From Elmis aenea (lineage: Eukaryota; Arthropoda; Insecta; Coleoptera; Elmidae), in NCBI GenBank assembly GCA_947652605.1, contig OX393581.1, forward strand, positions 5,212,640-5,276,639: a DNA stretch of 64,000 bases. Reading direction: 5' to 3'. The notes beneath the pieces were generated by a model that worked only from the letters and a program-made list of their open reading frames with translations, was not told the DNA's origin and did not search any database. A program made the translations under genes and the position numbers. Each line of letters begins with the position of its first letter. The first letter of the stretch is position 1. This document shows positions 1 to 12,470 of this stretch, in pieces.

Positions 1-897
1 GTAAATTAAGTTTTCGAGGAAAACTTTCAAGTGACAGCGTTGTAATTGTGAAGTTGTCTGTGTCGCTGCCCCCACAACCACAGTGATAAATTATGCGTGG
101 GTGCTCTGCCGTGCTTACTTTAAATTTCGCTATAAATTATTGTTTATGACCTGTTTATTTAAGCTTTGTAATTATCTCGTAACATCTAATAATATGTAGC
201 TGACTTAATTTATTGGTCGTTTCTTACTAACTGTAATTCTCGGTTAAGTGTAACCAGGACTTTTATTATGACGAACCTAATTGACACAGTTGTTCATTTT
301 AATTTAGTGGTTTTATTTAAACCACTAAGGACCAACGTTGCAAAAACGCAACATTTATCTAATAAAATGTTTACGCCATGAAAACTTTATACCTATTTAC
401 TGTTTTTAGATTGAAGTTAATAAACAAGATACAAAAGACACCTAAAATAAATGTTTTTTCTCAAACTTAATAACGTTAAGCTATAATTTTTATCGATATT
501 CAATTTTCTACAGTTTCAAACCCAATTTTTACAATGTTTTAAGCTTATTAGAAACTTTTTTTTAAATTTTACAATATTTTTTTGAAACTTTAAACATTAA
601 AGTATGTTATTCTGGTTTTATTTAAAAAATTGTAACAGTTTTGGTTTTTAAGTTTTATAAAAATGTCTAAGTTTTCGCAACTTTGAGATTTTTAGCAATA
701 AGTGCGTGAACGCAACCTTTTTTTAGTTAAATCAGTTATTTTTCTTTTACTTTTTGTGTAAAAATTTGTTTGTTGATTTTTATTTTACAAATAAACAATA
801 TTAATAATAAAAATCTTATTCTATCTATGGTTGGTCCTTTATGGGCTAAATCAATATTTTCATAGACAATAAGAGATTGTGCATCTCCCATTCGTCT
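1..897. other. A+T-rich DNA without a recognisable gene
   Basis: I see no supported coding exon, RNA gene or full repeat here. The stretch is rich in T and A runs. The open frames that exist are short and have no family motif. It ends at the target duplication of the hAT element that follows. Confidence 0.6.
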
Positions 898-905
898 TTC
901 TAGAG

Positions 906-2218
906 CAGTGATGTCCAACCGGTAGCTCGCGGGCCACTGGTAGCCCGTGAGGGTATGTCAAGGCGCCCGCGAGTAGTTTTTCTAAATTAGAAGTAAAATG
1001 TTAGACAAATAATTAATCATAATCAACTAAAATAAAGACCGACAGATGACATAGCCGCTCGTTTCATTCTCATATGTGCACACATAAGTTTAATAGCACT
1101 GTGTGAAAATGATAGCGATTTTCCCAGGTTTAAAAGCTATCATCGCGTGCTTCATCAACAAAGTCTTTGTGGAAAAGTATTAAAATATTTTCACGTCATG
1201 AACGTTGTCACAAAAATTGTTATCTCAATTTGAGGAAGACCACTGCATCACCGACTATTCAAAAGTTTGCTTGAAGAATTAGAAACCTCTCAGCATAGTG
1301 ATCTTATATATCACTCAGAAATCAGATGGCTAAGTCGAATTAAAGTACTTAGTCGTTTTTTAAATTTATTGTCCGAAATCAAATCTTTTTTACTCTCTAG
1401 AAATGAAACTTGCAATGAAATAGCTGACGTAATGTGATTGACTGATTTGGCATTACATATTTGAACGCCTTAAATTTAACACTTCGAGGTAAAGATAAAC
1501 ACTTTTAGAAGTAAGTTGCTTTTATGGATTTATAATTTAAAATCCTTTAAATACGAACAATTCCCATCAATTAAAAATATAAGAGAAGACAATGACAACA
1601 ATTATCAACCACAACAGCACACTGATGACCTTCAATTGCTTAAAGATGAATTCGATAGACGTTTTCAGAATCTAAAGGGAATTGAGCCATTATTATGTAG
1701 CTTCACTTGTGCAAAAGTTTACATTTGTCGACAATTCAGAAATTGAAATTATAAGTTTACAAAATGACCTCCAACTAAAAGCTATTGATAACGATGGTTT
1801 TTGGCAAGCAACAGACCCTGCCATATATCCGAATCTTATAAAATGTGTGAAAAAGATAAAACCATTTTTCGCTTCTTCATACCTCTGCGAAATGGCATAT
1901 TCGCAGCTAAATATCATCAAAACAAAACCCAGAAATCCTGACCGATAAACATGTTAATGATTGTTTAAAAATAGCAATATGTCCCAACGAACCAGATTTT
2001 ATAACACCATCTGAAAATATGCAGACGCAAGTTTCACATTAAATACAGATACATACATACATTGTAAAGAAAATATATTTAATAAAAGTTGTTTACATGC
2101 CTAATTTTTGATGTTCCTTTTTTTTCATAAAGGTGGGGGATGACTGCGATCAAGGAGCACGTCAAAGTTTTGAAATAACTAAAATAGCTCCCAGCCTCAA
2201 AAATGTTGGATATCACTG
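906..2218 (+). mobile_element. Degenerate hAT transposon (GTF2IRD2/ZBED5-like, Charlie group) with intact ends
   Basis: The ends are inverted (CAGTGATGTCCAAC at the left, GTTGGATATCACTG at the right) and are flanked by a perfect 8-bp target duplication, TTCTAGAG, at 898-905 and 2219-2226. Eight-base duplications are diagnostic of the hAT superfamily. Inside, broken + strand frames resemble hAT transposase. Around 1270-1430 there is a piece with the IRWLSR motif typical of the Charlie/GTF2IRD2 group. Around 1640-1950 there is the C-terminal dimerisation region, with the NDLQLKAI and SSYLCEMAYSQLNIIK motifs. Stops and frameshifts separate the pieces and the N-terminal half is missing, so it is an inactive, internally deleted copy of 1313 bp. 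The superfamily call is firm; the subgroup is inferred from the motifs. Confidence 0.88.
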
Positions 2219-2226
2219 TTCTAGAG

Positions 2227-3130
2227 AATCAATACTCAATTTTTATGTTGTTTGACAAACGTCAAATTACCAGTTACATGCTCGTCTATGATTCTACTAA
2301 TTGTAAACTTAAAACTTAGTTTTTGTTGTGTTTTGTGCTATTTATTAAAATTGCAATATGTTTGTTGCAATCTTGCGTCAACACTATCCGTACAAGAAAA
2401 CAACAGATCTGTATTTCTTCGAAGCAAGGGCGTTGGATCAACCAAATCATATTTCCTGTCCAAAGTTGGGGTGAATTTACCTCTAACTTGCTTTTCACAT
2501 CTTAAATATAGTAATAAAATTGTTATTTATCGTTTGCCGAAAGATTTTATGCCGAAGATGCCAGTGTCTCCCCTTCGATTTCTAAATAGTCCCTAGGTTA
2601 CTGGCGGGGTGTCAAACATACAACACCAAATGGGTTGCATATAATATTACAGGAAATTTTTGACTGTATAAGTTACCTTAAAAATAAAATCTGAATCTGA
2701 TCTTGACAATTAAAGTAGAATAAAAGTATGTCTATTTGAAAGAGTGTAAAACCATCTATAGATCTCAATTTCTACGAAAGAAAAACCGATTTTGATCAGT
2801 TTTATAGATCAGATTCACTTTTTTCAATACTATATATCGGCCAAGTAGTGTGTATAAACTCAAAATGCCTACTTTTTGCGCTTTGCTTGACCAAAACAAA
2901 ATTTGAATCTGATAGAAACTGTTCCCAAAGACGATACACAGATAGTTTTACGTACACGATGAACTTGAAGAAGGAAAACATATTTTTAACGTAAAATACT
3001 CAAAACTAGGTTGTATTAATCCTAAACACTTAAAAACTACGTTGCATATACAGTGAAAAAAAAAGTAAAGAACATAATATTTTGTAAACTTGGCCCAAAA
3101 TTTGGACTTGTTTAATCTGTTGATGTTACA
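2227..3130. other. Unassigned non-coding stretch
   Basis: A frame at 2252-2596 is open but has no recognisable domain, no splice context and ordinary A+T-rich composition, so I do not call it a gene. No clear repeat ends are visible. Confidence 0.5.
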
Positions 3131-3806
3131 TTAAAAGCCAATTAAAATTTTTTTGATACAACCCCAGTTAAAAAGAACATCAAAACTAAATGGTCTGCAG
3201 ATTATACGTGCCAATGGCCATTTCCTTAGGAAAAATAGGGGAAAAACTGAAAAGTTGAGTAATAAAAGTAATTTTTGCGATCGCGTTGGCCATGAAACTG
3301 TCAGAGATAAAATCGAAATTCTTCTATTTACCAATTCGCGCATCCTTTGCAAGTAAAATGGTACAAAGTTTTTGAAAAATCTTAAACGGTTCCGGAGAAA
3401 AACGACAAAAACGAAACCCCTACAAAGCGCTATTATTTGGAAATCTATGCGACTTGCATAGGCGTTTAACATAGGAAAAACCGTTTTTACAAGGGCCTCG
3501 TTATTCGCGTTTTTTTCCGGAACCGTTTAAGATTCTTTCAAAAACTTTGCACCATTTTACTTGCAAAGGATGCGCGCATTGGTAAATAGAAGAATTTCGA
3601 TTTTATATCTGACGGTTTCATAACCAACGCGTTCGCAAAAATTACCTTTGTTATTCAACTTTTTAGTTTTTCCCCTATTTTTCCGAAGGAAATGGCCAGT
3701 AGCACTATAACTCTGCAAAACATTTAGTTTTGATGTTCTTGATGCAATCAATAAACACAACCTTGATCAGATTCTAGCGACAACATGTATCGTGACCCTC
3801 CCTTGT
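3131..3806. repeat. Fold-back (palindromic) element, copy A
   Basis: The left half (about 3150-3460) and right half (about 3480-3800) are inverted copies of each other. Shared pieces include the GCACCATTTTACTTGCAAAG and AACCGTTTTTACAAGGGC stretches, with a short unpaired centre. The right end reads TATCGTGACCCTCCCTTG. The matching left terminus is eroded here but is preserved in copy C at 48574-49258. No protein is encoded; the long frames through it are a by-product of the repeat. Three more copies (B, C, D) lie in or between the FAXDC2-like genes. Confidence 0.85.
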
Positions 3807-4374
3807 AAGCATCTTTTAACAATAAGCTAAGCTCATCTAGGCTTTGTATATTATTTTTACATAATAGTTTTTGAGGATGTAATTTAAGTACAAGCTAGAC
3901 CAAAATGTACGTAAAAATTTGCATCTAAATTTACAGAGCAAAGTGCACAGTTATTGCAGAGATCTTTTATACCTTGGGCATATCTACTTAATAAAATTTT
4001 AAATCCCACTTAAAAAGCATCTTATGTACATTAATGGTGTAATTATTACTAATTTTATAGGAGCTTTGAAAATTATCCGTAAAAATAATTAAGGGTGTAC
4101 CAATTGTTACCAAATGACTCTATAATAATTATGGTTGTTAATTAATTTTTAATTCCACTTGTATTTGCATAAAAATAATTAGCTCTTGACACGCTTACTG
4201 CAAAAGAAATATTGTCAATAGAATGTAAGGAGCGATTTAAATATCACAAACCTTTCTACATCATTTTGTGACTGCTTTTAATTAACCTATTGGTCTATTG
4301 TACCCTCTGGTACCCCTTAAAGAAGTCCTGTTTTTTTTTAAAAACTCCAAGATTTTCTTTAAGGGTGTTTTTCT
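3807..4374. other. Unassigned non-coding stretch
   Basis: This is A+T-rich sequence between a fold-back repeat and a LINE fragment. I see no exon, RNA gene or terminal repeat in it. Confidence 0.5.
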
Positions 4375-5110
4375 GAATTCTTCTTGGTTGGCTTTTTTCA
4401 TCCCCAGAAGTTTACGCTGATAGTCTGTGAATCCTTCGCGCTGGCATATTACGTGAAGATGGGTGTCTTCTTCTTCACCACATCCTCTGCATATATCGGT
4501 CTCTGAGAGCCCTATTATGGAAGTGTTTGTTTAGCCCACAATATCCTGTGACGAGTCCTGTGGCTGCTCTGATGTCTACTCTGCTCATCCTGAGCTATTC
4601 TTCTGTCGTTTTATTTAGAGACCATTGACAGCATAGTCTTAGAGTGGGCTTGTCCTGCAACATTTTTCCAATGAGCATTATGCCCTCGTATTAATATATT
4701 AAGACACCGCTTGGCTGTTCCACAGGATGTACCAACTGCGGGTTCTGGTCCGAAGAAAGGTGTCTCGCTGCCAATTTTGGCTAGGCGATCTACCTTCTCT
4801 TGCCTGGTAAATTAGTGTGCCCTGGGCACCATATCAGTTTGACGTTATTCCTGCTTCCTACCACGTTAAGTGCCCGGATGCAGGTCCTGAATTTACTTCC
4901 TACGAGCCAAGAGCTTTTAACGCTGCTTGGCTGTCGGACACTATGAAGATTCTTTTATTATTAAAATCTCTTTCTAGTAGTGTTTCTGCACGTAAGTGCA
5001 TAGCGTACACCTCGGCTTGAAATATGGTTGCACACTGTCCAATGCTTACAGATGTGCCTTGTCTCAGTGGTGCTGCTCCCCATATTCCGCAGCCTATGCC
5101 ATTTTGCGTT
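4375..5110 (-). mobile_element. LINE fragment encoding an RNase H domain (I/LOA/R1-like)
   Basis: Read on the minus strand, this fragment gives an RNase H-like domain. It starts with GIGCGIWG and continues through a beta-strand and helix segment containing the SDSQAALKAL motif, then EKVDRLAKIGSETPFFGPEP and a cysteine-bearing tail. An RNase H domain following the reverse transcriptase is typical of I-, LOA- and some R1-clade non-LTR retrotransposons. Stops and frameshifts break it, and no reverse transcriptase lies upstream, so it is a dead 3' fragment. The clade is inferred. Confidence 0.75.
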
Positions 5111-6640
5111 TTTGAAAGACTATGTTCTTTAAAGACGCGCTCTACATTTTGAGAAATGCTGTGTTAAAACAAAATACCAAAAAACGTATTAAACCCTAAA
5201 CTTTATCTTGTAAGTGTAGGATACAACCCTTTCCAAATTCATTAAAAATTCAACTCAGTTGACCTACTAAAGTCTTCGGGGCACACAAGAAACGTACGAT
5301 TTCTTTAAGTAATATATTCTTGCGGAATATCCAGAAAGCCATTCCCAGGTGCCTGATCTTCCTCAAACAACACGCACACTCTAATGCCACGAAATCGCTG
5401 TAAAATACACCGGAGTAGTAAACAATCCGTCGTGGGAGCCTAGAGTATTAAGCATGTGTATGTATACATGCCAATGCATTCCTTTCGGAGCTGAGATCCA
5501 GAACTTGCACTTTCTATCGGATGTAATCCGAAAATCCTCGACCCTGCACTTGCCATTTCTCAGTCTTAGCACCAACCCCTGTCAATGACACCACGGGAAA
5601 TACGTAAGCTCGGTTTACGCCTTAAACTTATTTATGGGAGTACAACTAAAAAGATTTTCACCAAAAAACAAAGTAAATATACTACTTACGTCGACATACA
5701 AAAGGGACATAAATTATTTTTGATAGAAACGTACGAGGGTGTTCGAAAACGATTTTTGAACCCTAACAGAAAAGCATCGATGTAAAAGGAAATAAATTTT
5801 ATTGTTTGAGATTCGATCAGGATCATGCCTAGCAGTTTTGGTACCTGAGCAAACCTTAATAATTGCGCCTCATGATATCTTTGGCGATCAAAAGGAAAAC
5901 GGCATATTCTGAGAAGCTGAAAGTGAAAATACAGGTTTACGTTTTTATATTTCATTACCGTCATCTTTTCTTTAAATCTTTGGTACAAAAGCCAGTGGGC
6001 GATAAACGTTTATGCAATGCGTAACGCGTATTATTTTGTTTAGAAACCGAATTATAATATTTTTTATAACTGTTTAAAGTTTTTTAAAATTTTCTTTAAA
6101 AAAAAATTGTTTCCTTGAAAAGGTAATTATGCAAAATTTTGGCAGACATATTCATTTAACAATGGAATTAAACAAATTAACATGCATTAAGAAACTTGTT
6201 TCAGGTACAGATTTGCAATGGTTTAAAAATTGTTAGTTCCAGACATAAAAGAATTATGTTTGCGTTTGAAAGCAGCAATAAACAATTTCCAAAGGTTAAA
6301 GAAAGTCTTATAATTATGCAAAATGTACAACTTGAATAATTACTTTTATCTAGAATACAAAAACATAAATTGTATAGTTGGTAGCGTGTTCGACCTTTTT
6401 AAAATGTGCAAGACTTCCAAAGCGCAATTCTTTTAAGACGGCGTATATTATTTTGCTACATAAAGCTGATAAGTACGTAGATTTACAAGACTGTTCATAT
6501 ATTTCATAAAATAAATGTTTTAACCCACTTTTTGAACCGCTAAAATGAATCTGAATCAAGTGTTTCGCTCAGAAAAACAAATTATTGCCATGTAAGTAAA
6601 ACAGCAAAAAATAGTTTATTGGTAAAAATTTAAACAAATA
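5111..6640. other. Unassigned non-coding stretch
   Basis: Short open frames on both strands (for example near 5381-5785) have no family motif and overlap each other antisense. The block at 5330-5600 is less A+T-rich than its surroundings and may be an old repeat, but I recognise no terminal structure. Confidence 0.45.
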
Positions 6641-9600
6641 GCTTTTTATTGGTCTATTCACTTTTCTATATGAGTGCACACACTTTTTTCTCTCTAAAGT
6701 TTTAGCAAGCCACTATTAAGTATAATTCTAATAAGCGAAACGAAATTTTATGTATATATCGTCTTAAGCGTTAGGTAAAATGATTTTTTTAAGGTGTTTG
6801 GGAGCCAGAAAAGTTCTTTTGCGGGCGGGACGTAGACCGCGAGCCGCCATTCGGACAGCCCTGCCGTATACATTATAAAACTCAAAATCCTGTAGGCTGC
6901 GACCTCTATTAGTGACTTTTTCAACTTATATTTTGTATCAGGAGCACATAAAGGAGGTAACAAGAACACTACGACATATGCGACTGTTATAACCAACGTG
7001 TTAAAAGGTGATAAACAGCACCTTGCATTTCTGAACTAGATATAAGCACCAACGTCCGATACAAAATCTATCTCCTTCTAACTCATCAACAATGTTGCGT
7101 ACATTTGATGTCCGTATATTAGCATGATTACATTCATTGAACTAAAACAGCTGATCATAAATGAATTTAGAAAGTTAAATTTTGGCCTTAATAGCGTCAT
7201 TCAGGGTAAAATAAGATATGTTAGCCTCAAACTTTAATATTGTTTCAATAAATGCAAAGTTCAAAACATAAATTGAGAAAAGTTTAGCATCACAATACGC
7301 GCGGTAATTTCAAAATTCAAAACTTCTTGTAACTTTTCTCATACCTTCGACTCTTTTTTAAATAACAATTGTTTATCCTCAGTTGGTTGAAATAATGATT
7401 AAAAGGTTCTAATAAAACGTGTGAATAGAATTTTATGCCATTTTCTTAATTTTATAATATTTTGGCTACAGTCTTGGGGGAAAATTTTGCAATTGTCTTT
7501 ATATTATCTTAACATTGTAAATACATCCCTAATGATGCATTTCCAGCGAGAGTTTGCTTAAAAAGGCCTAAAACGGCTCTTCAAAGTTTTCAAAAACGTT
7601 ACAAGTCTATAATACCCTTGCATTTTTGTTGACTAAAATTTAAACTTTTGCAATGATCTCTCTATTATCTAAAAATCTTAAAAACACCATAAGCAATGGA
7701 TTTCTAGCTAAAGTTTGCTCAAAAAGGCCTAAAACGGCTCTTCAAAGTTTTCAAAAACGTTACAAGTCTATAATACCCTTGCATTTTTGTTGACTAAAAT
7801 TTAAACTTTTGCAATGATCTCTCTATTATCTAAAAATCTTAAGAACACCATTAGCAATGGATTTCTAGCTAAAGTTTGCTCAAAAAAGCCTAAAACAGCT
7901 CTTTAAAGTTTTTAAAAACCTTACAAGTGCATATACCCTTGCATTTTTGTTGACTAAAATATTAATTTTTGCAATGATCTTTATATTGTCTAAAAAAATT
8001 TAAAAATACTTAAATTTCTTGTATTGTGTTTAAAATGCACTTTAATTGCGGCAACAGAATCATTTTTTTTGGAATGTGTTCTTTAAATTTAATATACATA
8101 TACTTTTTACACTAAAAATTAGACATTTGTCGTTTTCTATGTAGTATTTATTATAAATTCAAAAATCGTGAAGGCTGCGACCTCTGTTATCGGGTAGTGG
8201 CAGTTTCTACTTATATTTTGTACCAGGAGCACATAAAGGAGGTGAAGAGTACGCTACGACATATGCGACTGTTACAACCAACGTGTTAAAAGGTGACAAA
8301 CAACGCCTTGCATTTCCGGACTAGATATAAGCACCAACGTTCGATACAAAATCTATCTCCTTCTAACTCATCAACAATGTTGCATACATTTGATGTCCGT
8401 ATATTAGCATGTTTACATTCATTTAACCATGACAGCTGATCTTAAATGAATTTAAAAAGTTAAATTTTAGCCCTAATAACGTCAATCAGGGTAAAATAAG
8501 ATATATTTGCCTAATAAACTTAAATAATCTTTTAATAAATGCAAAACTCAGAACATAAATTGAGAAAAGTTCAGCATTACAAAACGCGCGGTAATTTCAA
8601 AATTCAAAACTTCTTGTAACTTTTCTCATACCTTCGACTCTTTTTTAAATAACAATTGTTTACCCTCAGTTGGTTGATATAATGATTAAAAAGCTTTTAA
8701 AAAAACGTGTGAGTGAAATTTTATGCCATTTTCTTAATTTTGCAATATTTTGGCTAGAGTCTTTGGGGAAAATTTTTAAGTTGTCTCCATATCATCTTAG
8801 GATTTTAAAGATACCCTTAATGATACATTTCCAGCTAAAGTTTGCTCGAAAAGACCTAAAACAGTTTTTCAAAGTTTTCAAAAACGTTACAACTGTATAA
8901 TAACCTTGTATTTTTTTTAACTAAAATTTAAAGTTTTGCAATGGTCTCCGTATTTTCTAAAAATCTTAAAATCACCATATACAATGGATTTTCAGCTTAA
9001 GTTTGTTCAAAAACGGCCTGAAATTTTTTTTACAGCTCTTCAAATTGTTTAAAAATATTTCAGGGGTATAAACTTGCATTTTTATTTAACAAAAATTCAA
9101 AAGTTTTGCAATGTTTTCTTTAAATTCAATTTACATTTTGCACTTAACATTTGTACGATATTTGTGTTTTCTCTCCAGTGTTAAAATTCTAAAATCGTGT
9201 ATGCTGCGACACCTATAAGTGACATTTTCTACTTGTATTGTTTGGAACAGGAGCACATGAGGAGGTGACAAGAAAGCTACGACATATGCGGCTATTACAA
9301 CTGACGTGTAAAAAGAGACCAACAGCACCTTGCATTTCTGAACTAGATATAAGCACCAACGTCCGATACAAAATCTATCTCCTTCTAACTCATCAACAAT
9401 GTTGCGTACATTTGATGTCCGTATATTAGCATGATTACATTCATTTAACTAAAACAGCTGATCTTAAATGAATTTAAAAAGTTAAATTTCGGCCTTATTT
9501 GCGTCATTCAGGGTAAAATAAGATATGTTTGCTTCATAAACTTTAATATTGTTTCAATAAATACAAAGTTCAAAACATAAATTGAGAAAAAGTTTAGCTA

Positions 9601-9830
9601 TACAAAACGCGCGGTAATTTCAAAATTCAAAACTTCTTGTAACTTTTCTTCGACTATGTTTTAAATAACAATTGTTTACCTTTAGTTGGTTAATATAATG
9701 ATTAAAAAGTTTTTAATAAAACATGTGAATAGAATGTTATGCCATTTTCTTAATTTTACAATATTTTGCTTACAGTTTTTGGGGAAAATTTTGCAATTGA
9801 CTTTATTATCTTAACATTTTAAAGAGACCT
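6641..9830 (+). repeat. MITE-linked satellite block, copy 1 (about 3.2 kb)
   Basis: An eroded hAT-type MITE (about 6650-6863), whose right end still reads CAGCCCTG, is followed by three long repeat units. Each unit starts with a conserved ~250-bp block containing AGGAGCACATAAAGGAGGT and CTACGACATATGCG (units near 6892, 8172 and 9200; spacing about 1.28 and 1.03 kb). The block is followed by A+T-rich subrepeats ending in TTGCTCAAAAAGGCCTAAAA. The same organisation recurs in the same orientation at 54812-57562, where the complete flanks show it is a hAT-type insertion. There is no coding capacity. Confidence 0.8.
7560..8010 (+). repeat. 161-bp tandem subrepeat, about three copies
   Basis: Within the satellite block, the motif AAGGCCTAAAACGGCTCTTC recurs at 7563 and 7724 and, slightly changed, at about 7885, giving a period of about 161 bp. 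The first two copies are nearly identical and the third is diverged. This suggests local unequal exchange inside the larger ~1-kb unit. Confidence 0.85.
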
Positions 9831-10211
9831 ACGTAATTGTTGTCAATCTATCTATATGTTTGTACATTTAAAACATGTGTCATTAAAACATTTTATTATG
9901 GCAGATGCCATGAACCCAATTTTAATTTAACCAAAGGAATATTTAGGGAAAGAAAATTAATTCAAAACTTTAAAGTATTTACACATCTTTATTTCCCTTT
10001 CATTATATTTAAATATTTCCCATCACTACATTTATATTTTCAAACATCACAAAATGTAGTACAGATGGTGGCCTCTATCGTAAATTCTAGTAACTTTTGA
10101 TAGAAAGGGCTTTAAAGTTTTAAAGACCATGCATTTTACAGAACCAAAAAACGAACACAGACTTCTACATTAAGTTCAGTATTTGAAACGTAGATGGGAA
10201 ATTGTGTACCC

Positions 10212-10219
10212 TATATAAG
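10212..10219 (+). promoter_or_regulatory. Probable TATA box of the 5'-nucleotidase gene
   Basis: TATATAAG lies 75 bp upstream of the first ATG of the six-exon 5'-nucleotidase gene, in a short, repeat-free stretch after the satellite block. This spacing would put transcription start near 10,240 and give a 5' leader of about 50 nt. The call rests on sequence match and position only. Confidence 0.55.
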
Positions 10220-10293
10220 TACTTGTTCACTTAAATTTAACTTGTATTGTGACATTTCTAAACAGCACATTCGTCAAAATTATTAATAAAAAA

Positions 10294-11512
10294 ATGCCAA
10301 CACGAAACTTTGTCAACGAAATTAAAGAGCTTCAAAACAACAGAGTTCACATTAAAGATAAGGAAAACGTTAATAAATTAATCAGTGATATAATCGATGG
10401 GGGCCCTAACAAATTGCAAGTAGTATCAGATTTTGACAGAACCATAACCAAACATCACGAAAACGGACGTTTGCATCTTAGCAGTTTTGGTAAGCATAGA
10501 AATTACAATAAACATCGTGCAAAATGATTAGTGACTGTTTTCGCAGGCCTTTTTACACACTGTCCGTCGTTATCGCCAGAGTATTTAGATGCCGCGAGGG
10601 AATTAAATCACAAATACTTCCCCATGGAATACGACCCAACTATACCCTTACCAGAAAAGCGCAAACACATGGAGGATTGGTGGAACGGATCAGAAGTAAT
10701 TCTTAGGTAAGTCAATAGTAAAATTTGCCACTGAAAGGGTATTTACATAAATATTTTAGGGGATTAGCTGTTACTACCGAAGAAATAGACCAAGTTGCAA
10801 AGGAACTGGGCCCTACATTAAGGTTAGTGGTTAAAAACAAATACATATAGCAGTAAGCCAATGTTTTGTGTCTTGCAGAGACGGTACCAAAGAGTTGTTT
10901 AGTGATTTGAATGGTGCTGATGTACCTGTACTAGTATTTTCTGCTGGTTTAGGCGACGTAGTTGTCTCAGTTTTGAAAAATTTCAATGTATTATTGCCGA
11001 ATGTTAAGGTAAGAATTGTAATTAACAATATGTGCTTATAATTGAGAGGTTGACCGACTTTTAGGATTAAAAGTCGTATAACTTGGATCCCCTTGTATAT
11101 TTAGCTTACGGTTTGTGGTTTTTAGGTGGTATCTAATTTCTTAAAGTACGAAAATGGAATAATTCAGGGTTTTAAAAATGCACCCATACATGTTTTGAAC
11201 AAAAATGAGTTTGCCTTGAAGGGAACGGAGTATTACGAATTAGTGCAAAATAGAGACAACATCATTTTAATGGGGGATTCTGTTGGTGATGCGGGAATGG
11301 CCGATGGTGTTCCACATTCCAACTCGGTTTTGAAAATCGGATTTATTTACGATCATGTAAGTTTCTCGGAGAGTGTTTTTGTGCAATAAATAACTGCGGT
11401 ATTTGCTTAGGTACATGAAAGTTTACCCCATTACATGGACACGTTCGATATAGTCCTCGAAGACGACCAAACAATGAACGTGGCACAGGCTATTTTAAAA
11501 TACATGTTATAA
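10294..11512 (+). CDS. cN-IIIB: Cytosolic 5'-nucleotidase III (7-methylguanosine phosphate-specific 5'-nucleotidase type)
   Basis: This is a HAD-superfamily phosphatase that dephosphorylates nucleoside monophosphates in the cytosol; the insect/IIIB type is known to act on m7GMP released by mRNA cap turnover. Coding exons are 10294-10489, 10547-10706, 10760-10822, 10879-11008, 11126-11356 and 11411-11512. All have GT-AG borders and phases 1,2,2,0,0, and together they give an open frame of 293 residues, close to the usual length. HAD motif I is VVSDFDRTITK, with nucleophile Asp46 and Asp48. Motif II is VFSAG (Ser161). The motif III lysine is in HVLNK (Lys209). Motif IV is GDSVGD (Asp234, Asp238). 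The EKRKHMEDWW segment matches the family's substrate-cap helix. The ATG at 10294 is the first in frame after the TATA box; an upstream alternative first exon cannot be excluded. Introns are only 52-117 bp. Confidence 0.94.
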
Positions 11513-11734
11513 GTTATATTTATACACCAAAAATTATGTAGCGTTTAGTAGTTGATTTTTATTTAATATTTACACTGGTTGTGATATATTAGCTATGTTT
11601 TAGTTTTTAAATTGAATCTCTAGTATTATATTTTTTTAGCCAATACACCAAATGTATTTATATTCTAAATAATGCACAAGATGTTGGTTCCATGTCTACT
11701 ATATTATTAAATATTTTTAGCAAATTAAACAAAT
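11513..11734. other. 3' flank of the 5'-nucleotidase gene
   Basis: This is A+T-rich sequence that presumably contains the 3' UTR. I see no perfect AATAAA close to the stop codon; several near matches (for example ATTAAA) occur before the tandem repeat begins. Confidence 0.4.
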
Positions 11735-12470
11735 AATACAGAATCTTGTTTTTTTCTTGTAATCGTTTTCCAAAAACAAAGTAAAGTTTTGCAGATGTCA
11801 AAGATATTAGCAATTGTTTTCAGGTACTTAACACTAAGGCACTGCAGAAACTAAGCCAATTTCAAAGAATATTCAAAAATCTAGAGTTTAAAAAACATTT
11901 TTTTCAAATTAAAGAAATCATAGAGCATCTTGGCTTTATTTTGTAATCATTTCCATTAAAAAAAAAAAAATTGTTTTACAGAGGCCAAATATATTACCAG
12001 TTGTTTTCAGGGCCGTACTTAACAATAAGGCACTGCAGAATCGAATCCAATTTCAAAGGATATTCAAAGAGGTAAAGTTAAAAACAAATTGTTCAAATTA
12101 AAGAAATCGTAGAGCATCTCGGCTTTTTTTGTAATCATTTCCTTAAAAAAAAAATAAGTTTTACAGACGCCAAAGATATTACCAGTTGTTTTCAGGGCCC
12201 TACTTAACACTAAGGCACTGCAGAAACGAAGCCAATTTCAAAAGATATTCAAAAAGCTAAAGTTAAAAAAAAAACATTTTTTTCAAATTAAAGAAATCAT
12301 ACAGCATCATCGCTTTTTCTTTGTTATCATTTTCCAAAAACAACAGGTTTTACAGATGTGAAAGATATTAACAGTTGTTTTTAGGGCCGTACTAAGCAGT
12401 TGAGCACTGCGGAAAGCAAGCCAATTTCAAAAGATATTCAAAAAAGCTCAAAGCTTAGGTTAAAATTTAA
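11735..12470. repeat. About 185-bp tandem repeat, four diverged copies
   Basis: Four head-to-tail units share GTAATCATTTCC, a purine run, TTTTACAG, AGATATTACCAGTTGTTTTC, GGCACTGCAGAA and GCCAATTTCAAA. The AGAAATCATAGAGCATC box recurs near 11,917, 12,101 and 12,292, giving a period of about 184-191 bp. Units differ by short indels, mainly in the A-run. No coding frame runs through the array. Confidence 0.85.

Noticed and set aside
2252..2596. Open frame of 114 codons on the + strand
   Set aside because: It has no family motif, no splice-compatible neighbour and no codon pattern distinct from the surrounding A+T-rich DNA.
3131..3472. Frames of 113 and 67 codons that look similar to frames elsewhere (40936, 48861)
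   Set aside because: They are similar only because all lie in copies of the fold-back element. The two arms give mirrored frames, and none resembles a transposase.
5585..5785. 66-codon + strand frame with basic residues
   Set aside because: It is overlapped by antisense frames of similar length, has no recognisable domain and has no gene context.
7560..8010. Regularly spaced repeats as a CRISPR-like array
   Set aside because: The repeats are contiguous 161-bp tandem units without unique spacers, in a eukaryotic genome.
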